Notes under the pieces: model-generated
Seen by the model: the letters and a program-made list of their open reading frames with translations, nothing else
The model's database searches: none
Told to the model about the DNA's origin: nothing
Shown: positions 8,418-16,888 of the stretch, in pieces
Layout: each line of letters opens with the position of its first letter
How positions within the stretch are numbered: position 1 is the first letter of the stretch
Position numbers and translations under genes: made by a program
NCBI RefSeq assembly: GCF_004136315.1
Contig: NZ_CP029562.1
Coordinates: 3,805,501 to 3,869,500 of the forward strand
Length of the DNA: 64,000 nt
Source of the DNA: Mesorhizobium sp. Pch-S
Lineage (GTDB): Bacteria; Pseudomonadota; Alphaproteobacteria; Rhizobiales; Rhizobiaceae
Direction of reading: 5' to 3'

Positions 8418-9812
8418 ATGGACACGTTTTTGACCGGCCTGAAATCGGCCGTGGATACGCTTGGCGCGACGGTTCTGTTGCCCATCGTCATTTTCATCAT
8501 CGCGGTGGTGCTGGGTGCCAAGGTGGGAAGGGCATTTCGTGCCGCCGTCACCATCGGCGTCGCCTTCATCGGTATCAATCTGGTGCTGGGGCTGATGCTC
8601 ACCTCGATCGGCGATGTGGCCAAGGCCATCGTCACCAACACCGGTATCCAGCGTGACATCGTCGATGTCGGTTGGCCGTCCGCGGCGGCCATCGCCTTTG
8701 GTTCCTCCGTCGGCCTTTGGGTGATCCCGATCGGCATTGCTGTCAATGTGGCGCTGTTGCTCCTGCGCCTGACACGGACGCTCAATGTCGACGTGTGGAA
8801 TTTCTGGCATTTCGCCTTTGTCGGCTCGCTGGCCACGGCTGCCACCAACAGCCTCGCCTATGGCCTGATCGTGGCGGCGCTGGTGGCGGCGCTGGCCCTG
8901 CTGTTCGCGGACTGGTCGGCGCGTGCCGTGCAGCAGTTCTACGGCATTCCGGGCGTATCGGTGCCGCATCTGGCATCCGCCCAGATCCTGCCGATCGCGA
9001 TCGTGCTCAACTGGGTGATGGACCGCATCCCCGGCATCAACAAGATCAACATCAGCACCGAGACGATCGAAAAGCGCTTCGGCGTGTTCGGCGAACCGGT
9101 GGTGCTCGGGTTGATCATCGGTCTCGTGCTCGGCCTGATCGCCTACTACAATGCCGGCGATTTCGGCACCGTGCTGTCCAAGGTGCTTTCCACCGGCATG
9201 ACGCTTGCTGCGGTCATGCTTCTCCTGCCGCGCATGGTGAAGGTGCTGATGGAGGGCCTGCTGCCGGTGTCCGATGCCGCGCAGGAATTCGTGCGCAAGC
9301 GCACCGGTGACCGCGAGCTGCTGGTCGGTCTCGACTCGGCGATCCTGATCGGCCATCCGGCCGCGATCTCGTCCTCGCTGATCCTGGTCCCGATCGCCAT
9401 CATCCTGTCGGTGATCCTGCCGGGCAACCGCGTCATCCTGTTCGCCGACCTTGCCGTCATCCCGTTCATCGTGGCCATGACCGCGCCGCTCCTCAAGGGC
9501 AATGTCTTCCGCATGGTGGTGGTGGGCACTATCACGCTCGCGCTCGGCTTCTACGTTGCCAATGCGCTGGCGCCGCTGTTCACCAGCGCTGCCGTCGCCT
9601 CCGGCTTCAAGATGCCCGAGCACGCGGTGCAGATCACCTCGGTGGTCGACGGCTTCCTGTGGATTCCCTACGTAATCATCGAGGCGATCCAGGGCCTTGG
9701 CGTTGCCGGCCTTGCCGTGCTGGCGCTGGTGATTGCAGGTGCCTTCGTGCTCTACCGACGCAACACGCTGGCCTGGGAACGGGCAGCTGGCGCTGAGGAC
9801 GAAACGGCCTGA
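8418..9812 (+). CDS. PTS system galactitol-type EIIC permease
   Basis: Membrane channel component of a sugar phosphotransferase system of the EIIC-GAT family (PF03611). The start at 8418 (MDTFLTGLKSAVDTLGA) has GGGGAGGAAAA directly upstream; a longer frame to 8367 has no such support. The 464-residue product is almost wholly hydrophobic with about ten or more membrane segments, and contains the family-typical early VDTLGATVLLPIVIFI and the long central loops (DRIPGINKINI, FGEPVVLG). IIA and IIB genes follow at once, completing a three-subunit transporter. The sugar cannot be read from sequence: galactitol-type proteins also carry other polyols and pentoses. Confidence 0.9.
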   Translation: MDTFLTGLKSAVDTLGATVLLPIVIFIIAVVLGAKVGRAFRAAVTIGVAFIGINLVLGLMLTSIGDVAKAIVTNTGIQRDIVDVGWPSAAAIAFGSSVGLWVIPIGIAVNVALLLLRLTRTLNVDVWNFWHFAFVGSLATAATNSLAYGLIVAALVAALALLFADWSARAVQQFYGIPGVSVPHLASAQILPIAIVLNWVMDRIPGINKINISTETIEKRFGVFGEPVVLGLIIGLVLGLIAYYNAGDFGTVLSKVLSTGMTLAAVMLLLPRMVKVLMEGLLPVSDAAQEFVRKRTGDRELLVGLDSAILIGHPAAISSSLILVPIAIILSVILPGNRVILFADLAVIPFIVAMTAPLLKGNVFRMVVVGTITLALGFYVANALAPLFTSAAVASGFKMPEHAVQITSVVDGFLWIPYVIIEAIQGLGVAGLAVLALVIAGAFVLYRRNTLAWERAAGAEDETA

Positions 9813-9924
9813 GGCCGTACGGACGGGCTTTCCGTCAGCCAGAGGGGTGGGTTCCACTCGCCTGAATGAAACGTGGGGCCGGTGGCGCGAGATCGCCCCC
9901 GGCCCCAAGCTTGGAGAACTAAGC

Positions 9925-10386
9925 ATGGCGCAAGCCTTGATCGACCATATCGACCCTGAAGCGATCCTGCTTGGCGTGACCGCCGACAGCAATGAGGTCG
10001 TGATCCGTCAACTGGCATCGCGGCTGGAGGCACTGGGTTACGTCAAGCCAAGCTATGCGGATGCCGTGGTGAAGCGCGAGCAGACCATGCCGACCGGCCT
10101 GCCGCTCGGGCTCGCCGAAAATGTCGCCGTGCCCCATACGGATCCCATCCATGTCATCAAGGCCGGCGTTGGACTGGCTGTGCTGTCGAAGCCGGTCGAC
10201 TTCGCCAATATGGAAGAACCGGATGAAGCGGTTTCCGTTGGCATCGTCTTCCTGCTTGCCATCAACGACAAGGACAAGCAGATAGAAATGCTGCAGGAGA
10301 TCATGGGTACGATCCAGAGCCCCGAAGCGCTGGCGGGCCTGAAGCAGGCTGCGAGCGTGGACGACGTCAGAGCAGTCTTGAGCTAG
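9925..10386 (+). CDS. PTS system EIIA component (GatA/fructose-type)
   Basis: Cytoplasmic phosphocarrier that takes phosphate from HPr and passes it to IIB. The 153-residue protein is an EIIA-2 domain with the phosphorylated His in NVAVPHTDP (His71). The start at 9925 (MAQALIDHID) follows TTGGAGAACTAAGC; longer reading to 9733 would overlap the IIC gene. It lies 112 bp after IIC and 17 bp before IIB. No enzyme I or HPr gene is visible in the window. Confidence 0.92.
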   Translation: MAQALIDHIDPEAILLGVTADSNEVVIRQLASRLEALGYVKPSYADAVVKREQTMPTGLPLGLAENVAVPHTDPIHVIKAGVGLAVLSKPVDFANMEEPDEAVSVGIVFLLAINDKDKQIEMLQEIMGTIQSPEALAGLKQAASVDDVRAVLS

Positions 10387-10403
10387 CAGGAAGGACATTC
10401 GAC

Positions 10404-10691
10404 ATGGCCAGACAGAAGACCATTCTTTTCGCCTGTGGCACCGGCGTCGCGACGTCCACGGCGGTCAACGCCACAGTGACGGAAGCCATGAAGGCGCGCG
10501 GGCTGACCTTCAATGCCCTTCAGTGCAAGGCGACCGAAGTGGCAAGCATGGCTGACAACGTCGATCTGATTGTCTCGACCACGCCGATCTCGGCTTCGGT
10601 GACTGTGCCCATCATCAAGGGGCTGGCCTTCCTCACCGGCATCGGCAAGGACAAGGCGCTGGACGATATCGAGGCCGAATTGAGGAAGTAG
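10404..10691 (+). CDS. PTS system EIIB component (galactitol-type)
   Basis: A 95-residue EIIB domain that phosphorylates the sugar during uptake. The active Cys is in the P-loop-like ILFACGTGVATS (Cys11), and the rest (VDLIVSTTPIS, PIIKGLAFLTGIG) follows GatB-type proteins. It is the last gene of the IIC-IIA-IIB operon and is followed by a strong bidirectional terminator. Confidence 0.92.
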   Translation: MARQKTILFACGTGVATSTAVNATVTEAMKARGLTFNALQCKATEVASMADNVDLIVSTTPISASVTVPIIKGLAFLTGIGKDKALDDIEAELRK

Positions 10692-10732
10692 CACCGGCCG
10701 CTGGCATCTGCGGCCATTTCGACCCGTAAAGT

Positions 10733-10762
10733 AAAAAAGGGCGCCGATCGGCGCCCTTTTTT
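10733..10762. terminator. Bidirectional Rho-independent terminator
   Basis: The symmetrical element has six A, the palindrome GGGCGCCGATCGGCGCCC (10739-10756), then six T. It works in either direction and sits between the convergent PTS IIB gene (stop 10691) and homospermidine synthase (stop 10780). Confidence 0.9.
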
Positions 10763-10779
10763 AATTCACCACCTGCTGG

Positions 10780-12225
10780 TCAGCGGACCAGGATGTTGCG
10801 GAACTGCCAGGGGTCCTTCTCGTCGATGTCTTCCTTGAACAGGCCGGGGCGGCCGTCCAGTGGCGTCCAGTCGGTGTAGTATCCCTTGACTGGGCCGAGA
10901 TAAGGCTTCTGCACTTCCAGGCAGCGGGCGAAGTCCATCTCGTCTGTCTCGACGATGCCGGCTTCCGGGTTTTCGAGCGCCCAGACCATGCCGGCAAGCA
11001 CCGCCGACGAGACCTGCAGTCCGGTGGCGTTCTGGTGGGGCGCGAGCTTGCGGGCTTCCTCCAGCGTCAGCTGCGAACCATACCAGTAAGCGTTCTTCTT
11101 GTGGCCGTAGAGCAGGACGCCGAGTTCATCGGAACCGTCCACCAGCTCGTTTTCCTCGAGCACGTGGTGCACCGGCTGCGCCTTGCCGGCTGCGCCGAAC
11201 ATCTCGTGCAGCGACAGCACGGCGTCGTTGCTCGGATGATAGGCGTAGTGGCAGGTCGGGCGATAGGTCACTTCACCATGCTTGTCGCGCACGGTGAAGA
11301 AGTCGGAGATCGAGATCGCTTCGTTGTGGGTGACCAGGAAGCCGTATTGCGGACCAGGGGTCGGCACCCAGGTGCGCACACGCGTGTTGGCGCCCGGCTG
11401 CTCCAGGTAGATTGCGGCCTTCGAGCCCTTCTTGTGTTTCTTGGCGTTCTTGGGCATCCACTTCTCATGTGTGCCCCAGCCGAGCTCGGCTGGCTGCAGG
11501 CCTTCCGAAATGAAGCCCTCGACCGACCAGGTGTTCCAGAACACGTTCAGCGGTTTCGGCTTCTTGCTGCGCTGGGTGTCGCGCTCGGCGATGTGCACGC
11601 CTTTGACGCCCACCTTCTTCATCAGCTTGGCCCAGCCTTCGCGGTCATGCTGTGCAGGCGTCTTGAGCTCGAGGCCCAGTTCCTTGGCGAGGTCGATCAG
11701 TGCCTGCTTGACGAACCAGGACACCATGCCGGGATTGGCGCCGCAGGTGGAGACGGCCGTCGGGCCGCCCGGATGCTTGCGCTTTTCCGCCAGCATGCCT
11801 TCGCGCAGCGCATAGTTGGTGCGGGAGGCGTTGCTGGCTTCGGTATCGAAATAGAAGCCGAGCCACGGTTCCACGACCGTATCGACGTATAGCGCACCCA
11901 GCTTGCGGGTGAGCCGCATGAGGTCGACCGAGCCGGTGTCGACCGACAGATTGACGCAGAAGCCCTGGCCGCCGCCATTGGTCAGCAGCGGGGTCAGCAC
12001 TTCCTTGTAGTTGTCCTTGGTGATGGCCTGCTTGATGAAGGTAATGCCGCGTTCGTCCGCCAGTTTGCGGTTCTCTTCGCTGGGATCGATGATCACCATG
12101 CGAGACTTGTCGAATTTGAAATGGCGCTCGATGAGCGGAAGCGAGCCACGGCCGATCGAACCGAAACCAATCATCACGATCGGGCCGGTGATCTCACCAT
12201 AGACGGGCCATTTTTCATTCGCCAT
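10780..12225 (-). CDS. hss: Homospermidine synthase
   Basis: NAD-dependent enzyme that joins putrescine units (or spermidine and putrescine) into sym-homospermidine, the typical long polyamine of rhizobia. The start at 12225 (MANEKWPVYGEITGPI) has AAGGAGTG upstream; the longer frame to 12294 lacks support. The 481-residue product has the N-terminal Rossmann motif VMIGFGSIGRGSLP and the family stretch TCGANPGMVSWFVKQAL, and length matches bacterial HSS (about 475-480). Transcribed alone. It is functionally linked to the ornithine decarboxylase at 37.7 kb, which supplies putrescine. Confidence 0.95.
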   Translation of the reverse strand: MANEKWPVYGEITGPIVMIGFGSIGRGSLPLIERHFKFDKSRMVIIDPSEENRKLADERGITFIKQAITKDNYKEVLTPLLTNGGGQGFCVNLSVDTGSVDLMRLTRKLGALYVDTVVEPWLGFYFDTEASNASRTNYALREGMLAEKRKHPGGPTAVSTCGANPGMVSWFVKQALIDLAKELGLELKTPAQHDREGWAKLMKKVGVKGVHIAERDTQRSKKPKPLNVFWNTWSVEGFISEGLQPAELGWGTHEKWMPKNAKKHKKGSKAAIYLEQPGANTRVRTWVPTPGPQYGFLVTHNEAISISDFFTVRDKHGEVTYRPTCHYAYHPSNDAVLSLHEMFGAAGKAQPVHHVLEENELVDGSDELGVLLYGHKKNAYWYGSQLTLEEARKLAPHQNATGLQVSSAVLAGMVWALENPEAGIVETDEMDFARCLEVQKPYLGPVKGYYTDWTPLDGRPGLFKEDIDEKDPWQFRNILVR

Positions 12226-12367
12226 TTTTTGCGGCACTCCTTCTTTGTCGTATGACCTCACAGAAAAGCCGGGCGCGGATGCGCCCGGCTGCAACTGCTA
12301 AACCATACATGCTTGTCACAATAAAGCGAATCCGGTCACTGGCGTTAACGGCGGAGGCCGCCAGACG

Positions 12368-13279
12368 TCAGCTTCTCGACATTGCCTCAAGATAGGCGAC
12401 CAGCCGGTCGCGGTCGGCAATCAAACCCTTGTAGTCGAGCTGTGCGTCATCGAGCTCGCCGAGTTGCGTCGCGAAACCGGCGGCGATCCGGGCGCGGTCG
12501 GGATGACGGATGAGCACCGCCAGCGGATCGAGATAGATGCGGATGGTGAAGAGAATGTCGCGCGACACTGGCAGTTTGCGCAGCGTCTGCCGCTCGACGC
12601 GGATGAAGGCATGCGCGTTGATGTCGCCATCCGGGAAAGTCGATTGCCGCCCGGCGGAGCGGGCGATGCGCTGGCGATCCGAAAGCGGATGATAAAGCGC
12701 GTCATTGGCCTGGATGGACCAGTTGAAGCGCTCAACGGCCTGGCCCTGGAGGTTGTCGAACATGCGGCTGATGATGTCGGCCGGGCGCGTGCCGGTGCCG
12801 AACCCCGGGACGGGATCGTGGATATGGTGCAGCGGCTTGCCGAACTTTTCCGTCAGCGACCAGGACGACGGGAAGCACAGGGAACCTGCCGCGAGGCGCC
12901 AGCCATCGTCGCCGCGGCGCATCAGGATGAGATCGTCCTGCGTCATCAACGAAGCCGCCACCAGCGGTGAATCAACCAGCGTACCGGGTACCGTGGCGCC
13001 CAGTGCCCGTGCTTCGGCCAGCGCCTGCGCATGATATTGGCGCATGCTCGTCTCAATGAGCTCGAGCACCTCGCGCTGTGCGTCGCGCGTATCGGCCTGT
13101 TCGACAAAAACCTTGTCGGGCAGCTCGGCATAGAGGCGATGCTTCTCGGTGAGCTGAGCACCAAAATAGCCATCGACCTCCAGCCAGCGCTCAAGTTCCA
13201 AGGGTTTCAGGCCGATGGCGAAGGCCTTTGAAGAGCCGTCGTAAGGCGTATGTGGAGGCAGGGGGCGTTGCACGTTCAT
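12368..13279 (-). CDS. Heme-dependent oxidative N-demethylase family protein (DUF3445)
   Basis: A 303-residue protein of the DUF3445/HDOD family (PF11927), whose studied members use heme to demethylate small amines such as dimethylamine oxidatively. Family-like stretches are RLAAGSLCFPSSWSLTEKFGKPLHHIHDPVPGF (around 128-160), RFNWSIQANDALYHP and FIRVERQTLRKLPVS (around 228-242). The ATG at 13279 overlaps the TGA of the YciI-like gene by one base (TGATG), so the two are translationally coupled. The substrate here is unknown. Confidence 0.85.
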   Translation of the reverse strand: MNVQRPLPPHTPYDGSSKAFAIGLKPLELERWLEVDGYFGAQLTEKHRLYAELPDKVFVEQADTRDAQREVLELIETSMRQYHAQALAEARALGATVPGTLVDSPLVAASLMTQDDLILMRRGDDGWRLAAGSLCFPSSWSLTEKFGKPLHHIHDPVPGFGTGTRPADIISRMFDNLQGQAVERFNWSIQANDALYHPLSDRQRIARSAGRQSTFPDGDINAHAFIRVERQTLRKLPVSRDILFTIRIYLDPLAVLIRHPDRARIAAGFATQLGELDDAQLDYKGLIADRDRLVAYLEAMSRS

Positions 13280-13563
13280 CAGTCTTTCAACGCTTCAAGT
13301 CCTGCCTCGGCACTGGTCGCGGCAAAGTCGATCACATCGTAGTCGGCAACGTCGGCCTTGGTGAACGGGTCATCGGCCAGCCGTGCATCGAGCGCCTCCC
13401 GTGTGCCGCGGGCCAGGATGACGCCGCCGGTGCGCGGACGCTTCGCGCCGGAGGCTATGAAGATGCCGTCCGCATAGCCTGCCTTGACCCATTCCATATG
13501 CGCGTCACGCAATCTGTCGATCTCGGTCAGTGGAACCTTGTAGGTGAGGTTGACTACAAACAT
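13279..13563 (-). CDS. YciI-like protein
   Basis: A 94-residue ferredoxin-fold YCII-family protein: MFVVNLTYKVPLTEID, HMEWVKAGYADGIFIASGAKRPRTGGVILA and a C-terminal DDPFTKADVADYDVIDF match the usual pattern (an active-site-like His, then the SG...GG loop, then DPF). The start at 13563 gives the family N-terminus; the frame continues to 13614 without support and would overlap the upstream gene. Function is unknown; its stop overlaps the start of the N-demethylase gene, suggesting that the two proteins work together. Confidence 0.85.
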   Translation of the reverse strand: MFVVNLTYKVPLTEIDRLRDAHMEWVKAGYADGIFIASGAKRPRTGGVILARGTREALDARLADDPFTKADVADYDVIDFAATSAEAGLEALKD

Positions 13564-13610
13564 AGTTTTTCCAATCAGCAATCGAGTCGATGATTTCAGG
13601 GCCAGCTTCT

Positions 13611-14993
13611 TCATCTGGCAAGATCAAGCGCCTTCTCAAGCACAGGGTCACGACCTGCAGCATAGTCGGCAAATGTCGGATCGATCAGGAAGTCCGGTTT
13701 CAGCGAAATGCCCCGCGGGCCGAACGCAACGGTTGGCCAATAGCATTCGCCGGGATCGCGGCAGCCATCTTCATAGTCCTCGAAGGCATCGCTGTAGTGC
13801 ACCTCGATGCCGGAATTCGGAAGCTTCACGTCGCCGCCTTCGGCCCAGAAGCGGCCATCGTCGCCCATTGGTTCGCCTATGAGGACGACGTTGTCCTCGG
13901 AAGCGCCTTTCAGCATCGCTGCCGTGATGAGTGCCGCCGAAAATGTCGCGCGGCCGACGAGGATCATGATGTGACCGCCGCGCGGCATCAACTTCGGCAG
14001 CGCCTGAGAAAAAAGGATGGTGTTGAAGAAGTCGCCGCCATTGTTGAAACGCAGGTCGACAATCACTGCACGCGGGCGCCTCGCCACCACCGATTTCGCA
14101 ACAATGTCCCCCAGTTTCAACTGAAGTGGCGTTTCCCCCTGGCTGTTGATCGAATTGCTGCGGATGTAGAGAATGTGCTGGTCAGGGTCGAGCCAGTGCT
14201 GCTCGACATCCGTGCGGGCAGCGTAGGCCGGTGAACGGGTAGCAACAGTGTCCAGGACATGCGGCCAGCGGTTCGGGCTGTCTTGCCCATCAGGCACCAG
14301 GATGGAATAGACGCGTTTGGTCGGCTGTCCTTCGTCGCCGGGAGCACGCTTCGATGCCGGCTCGAGCAACGCCTCTCTAGTCCTGCCGTCCTTTGAAACC
14401 GTGAGTGTGACGGTGTCGTCTGACCCGACACCGATTGCTTTCAGTACATCCGGGCTGGTGAGGAATGCGGCACTGAGATAACGGACACGCATGCCGGTGC
14501 CGGAAATGAACGGCGTGACACGCACCAGCGCTTCTTCGCTGGACAGCGCTCCGAACTTTTCTATCCGCGCGCCGAGCAGATCCTTATGCGCCTCATCGGC
14601 ACTGACGACATAGAGCCCGTCGGCAAACCACCATGCCCGGACAGGAAGAACACGCAATGCCGGGCCAATTGCCGCCGTGGTGTGGCCATTGCCCGACGTC
14701 GCTGTTGCTCTTTGGACCGCAAGAGCGAAGTCTGCGGCGGACATGCCGTCTGCGTTTGCAATGGCATCGTCGATCACGCGGTTGAAATCGCGCTTCTCGG
14801 CGTCGTCAAAGCTTTTGTCTTGCGGCAACCATCTATCGCGTAGCGCGATGAAATCTTCGCGCATCTGCTGTGGCGTCAGCCGGATATCTTGCTGTGTCCA
14901 GGCCGGCAGGGGCAAACCAAGCACCATCGCCACAACAAGCAAGACCACTGGCGCACGATACGCTCGTGATGGACCTGACGGCCGTATCGGCAT
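13611..14993 (-). CDS. Exported S41 peptidase-like protein
   Basis: A 460-residue protein with a signal peptide (VVLLVVAMVLGLPLPAWTQQ, cleavage about residue 33). The C-terminal half resembles the tail-specific protease (S41) fold: AVIVDLRFNNGGDFFNT (about 320) followed by the Ser-containing LVGRATFSAALITAAMLK and VVLIGEPMG, as in S41 active sites (Ser in TFSAA, Lys in AAMLK). A clear PDZ domain was not recognised. It follows the aminotransferase gene by 25 bp and precedes YciI by about 47 bp, so it may be part of the pabB-led transcription unit. Function beyond a periplasmic or exported protease-like protein is not known. Confidence 0.72.
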   Translation of the reverse strand: MPIRPSGPSRAYRAPVVLLVVAMVLGLPLPAWTQQDIRLTPQQMREDFIALRDRWLPQDKSFDDAEKRDFNRVIDDAIANADGMSAADFALAVQRATATSGNGHTTAAIGPALRVLPVRAWWFADGLYVVSADEAHKDLLGARIEKFGALSSEEALVRVTPFISGTGMRVRYLSAAFLTSPDVLKAIGVGSDDTVTLTVSKDGRTREALLEPASKRAPGDEGQPTKRVYSILVPDGQDSPNRWPHVLDTVATRSPAYAARTDVEQHWLDPDQHILYIRSNSINSQGETPLQLKLGDIVAKSVVARRPRAVIVDLRFNNGGDFFNTILFSQALPKLMPRGGHIMILVGRATFSAALITAAMLKGASEDNVVLIGEPMGDDGRFWAEGGDVKLPNSGIEVHYSDAFEDYEDGCRDPGECYWPTVAFGPRGISLKPDFLIDPTFADYAAGRDPVLEKALDLAR

Positions 14994-15018
14994 TGTTGCT
15001 CCTCCGTCGGTGCCAAGC

Positions 15019-15687
15019 CTATCGAATTAGCCTTGCTGCGATCAGTCCGCGCAGCGAGTTTCCTACATAGAGCTGCCTTGCTGCGGTCAGATCGCGCAAG
15101 GTTAGAACCGCTTCGCGCGCCCTGCCTTGGTCCAGCAGTTCGCTGCGCAATATGCCTGGCAGCAGACCACAAGCGAGTACGGGGGTGAGCAATGGGCCGC
15201 CTTCGCCGGCATCGACGAACAGATTGGTGATGGTGCCCTCACAGATTTCACCACGCTCATTGGCGAGCAGCACCTCGTCGGCGTCAGCGGCCGCATGTTC
15301 GGCGCGTGCCTGCTGATAGACATTGCGGCGGCTGGTCTTGTGACGCAGCAATGTATCGCGCGAGGAAAGCTGTTCGCGCGCCAGACGCAAGGTCCAGACC
15401 GTGCCGTACGGCAAAGGGTGGAATGGCTGGGCCGTTGCCTCCACGCTGCCGTCCGCGGTGAGGGTGAGACGCATGCGTTGCGGCGCCGACGCGTCCTTGA
15501 CCGCACTCAGCAACGCGACGCCTGCGGCGTCGGTATCGTGGCGGAAGCCGAGGGCTGTGGCCGAGGCGCTCAGTCGGGCAAGGTGGCGATCGAGGCGCAG
15601 GAAGCCGGTTTGCGGTTCCCAGCGCAGCGTCTCGATCAACGAGTAGCCGGGAGCGTCCCTGTCGCGAAGCGGGCTTTCAGCAGGCAC
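15019..15687 (-). CDS. pabC: Class IV aminotransferase, probable aminodeoxychorismate lyase
   Basis: PLP enzyme (222 residues) of the branched-chain aminotransferase/ADC lyase family, expected to convert 4-amino-4-deoxychorismate to p-aminobenzoate for folate. The PLP Lys is in LLRHKTSRRNVY (Lys117), and LLANERGEICEGTITNLFV plus LLPGILR are class IV signatures. The gene overlaps the 3' end of pabB by 52 bp in another frame, a strong sign of joint function. Class IV enzymes differ little in sequence, so the lyase assignment rests largely on this neighbour. Confidence 0.85.
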   Translation of the reverse strand: MPAESPLRDRDAPGYSLIETLRWEPQTGFLRLDRHLARLSASATALGFRHDTDAAGVALLSAVKDASAPQRMRLTLTADGSVEATAQPFHPLPYGTVWTLRLAREQLSSRDTLLRHKTSRRNVYQQARAEHAAADADEVLLANERGEICEGTITNLFVDAGEGGPLLTPVLACGLLPGILRSELLDQGRAREAVLTLRDLTAARQLYVGNSLRGLIAARLIR

Positions 15688-16781
15688 TCCTCATACTCCT
15701 CCTCCGCCGTGGAATCGAACACCACGCCGCCGCCGACATTGTAGACCGCCTCGCCGTTGGCAAAGAGCGAGATGGTCCGGATGGCGACCGAAAAACGCAT
15801 CGTCCCGTTGGGTGCTATCCAGCCGATGGCGCCGCAATAGGCATCGCGTGGTGTCCCTTCCAGTTCGCGCAGGATCTCCATCGCACGGATTTTCGGCGCG
15901 CCGGTGATCGAGCCGCAGGGAAACAGGGCGGCAAAGATGTCTCGAATGGCAAGGTCGGGCAGCAGCCTGGCCCGCACTGTCGAGACCAGTTGATGCACGG
16001 TCGGATAACTCTCGATGCGGAACAGGTCTGGCACGTCGAGTGTGCCGACTTCGGAAATCAGCGAGATATCGTTGCGCAGCAGGTCGACGATCATGCGGTT
16101 CTCAGCCTGGTTTTTCTCGTCGTTGCGCAGGAATTCCTTGAGAGCGGCATCCTCCTCCGGCGTCTTGCCGCGCGGGGCGGTGCCTTTCATCGGATGCGTC
16201 TCGATCCAGCCGTCGCCGTCCACCTGGAAGAACAGTTCGGGTGAGCGCGACAGCACCGTTGGGCCGGCCAGGGAAACGAGCGCACCGTACTTCACCGGCT
16301 GGCGCGCAATGAGCGCGTTGAACGCAGCAAGCGGATCACCCGACCATTGCGCCTTGACCGGAAAGGTGAGGTTGCCCTGGTAACAATCGCCTTTGCGCAG
16401 GTGCAGATGCAGGCGTGCGAAGCGTTTTTCGTAGTCTTGGTATGACCATTGTGCAGTGGCGTCGAAGATCGGCCCGTTGGTGGCGGGCTCGACCGAAGGC
16501 AAGATGCGATCGGATGGCCCATCGAAGACGCCGAGCGCCACCAGCGGTGCACGCCGGCCTTCCGGCAGCAGCGGTTTCAGCTTGGGTTCGAGCAGATAGC
16601 CTGCCTCGTAGGAAAAATAGCCGGCCAGCCATTTGCCGTCGCGGCGGGCGATCTCGGCTTGCTCCAGCGCGGGTTCGAAATCGCGGGGTCTGTCGGCAAC
16701 GATCAGCGCCGACGGCTCTTCGAACAGCACGTCGCGACCGGCCGGGTCATCGCGAAAAAGTGCGAAAGGGGATGCCGTCAA
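15636..16781 (-). CDS. pabB: Aminodeoxychorismate synthase component I
   Basis: Amidates chorismate to 4-amino-4-deoxychorismate in p-aminobenzoate synthesis. The 381-residue protein has the chorismate-binding domain from about 115 to the end: THPMKGTAPRG with Lys199 (the Lys of PIKGT that separates PabB from anthranilate synthase), AENRMIVDLLRND, FPCGSITGAPK and YCGAIGWI. It is shorter than E. coli PabB because the N-terminal region is compact, as is common in alphaproteobacteria. No glutamine amidotransferase (pabA) lies beside it. Confidence 0.92.
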   Translation of the reverse strand: MTASPFALFRDDPAGRDVLFEEPSALIVADRPRDFEPALEQAEIARRDGKWLAGYFSYEAGYLLEPKLKPLLPEGRRAPLVALGVFDGPSDRILPSVEPATNGPIFDATAQWSYQDYEKRFARLHLHLRKGDCYQGNLTFPVKAQWSGDPLAAFNALIARQPVKYGALVSLAGPTVLSRSPELFFQVDGDGWIETHPMKGTAPRGKTPEEDAALKEFLRNDEKNQAENRMIVDLLRNDISLISEVGTLDVPDLFRIESYPTVHQLVSTVRARLLPDLAIRDIFAALFPCGSITGAPKIRAMEILRELEGTPRDAYCGAIGWIAPNGTMRFSVAIRTISLFANGEAVYNVGGGVVFDSTAEEEYEECLLKARFATGTLPATR

Positions 16782-16823
16782 TTTATCTTATACCCCCAAA
16801 CTCCGTCCGGCCCCGCCTTGCAA

Positions 16824-16888
16824 CGCGTGATGCCAAAATCGTTTCCGGCTCTCGGCATCATGCGTCAGGCCGAACCGGAATTGCTCTA
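16824..16888 (-). repeat. Dispersed palindromic repeat, family C, reaching the pepF stop codon
   Basis: CGCGTGATGCC (16824-16834) pairs with GGCATCATGCG (16854-16864) in a 10 of 11 bp stem around AAAATCGTTTCCGGCTCT, followed by a tail reading AGAGCAATTCC on the minus strand. This resembles the common rhizobial ATCATGC palindrome ending in TAGAGCAATTCC. The TAG at 16888-16886 on the minus strand is the stop codon of pepF, so the repeat boundary touches or supplies that stop. Confidence 0.55.

Noticed and set aside
8253..9992. 579-codon minus-strand frame opposite the PTS IIC gene
   Set aside because: Translation is extremely rich in His, Asp and Arg with no family pattern; it is a shadow of the plus-strand membrane protein.
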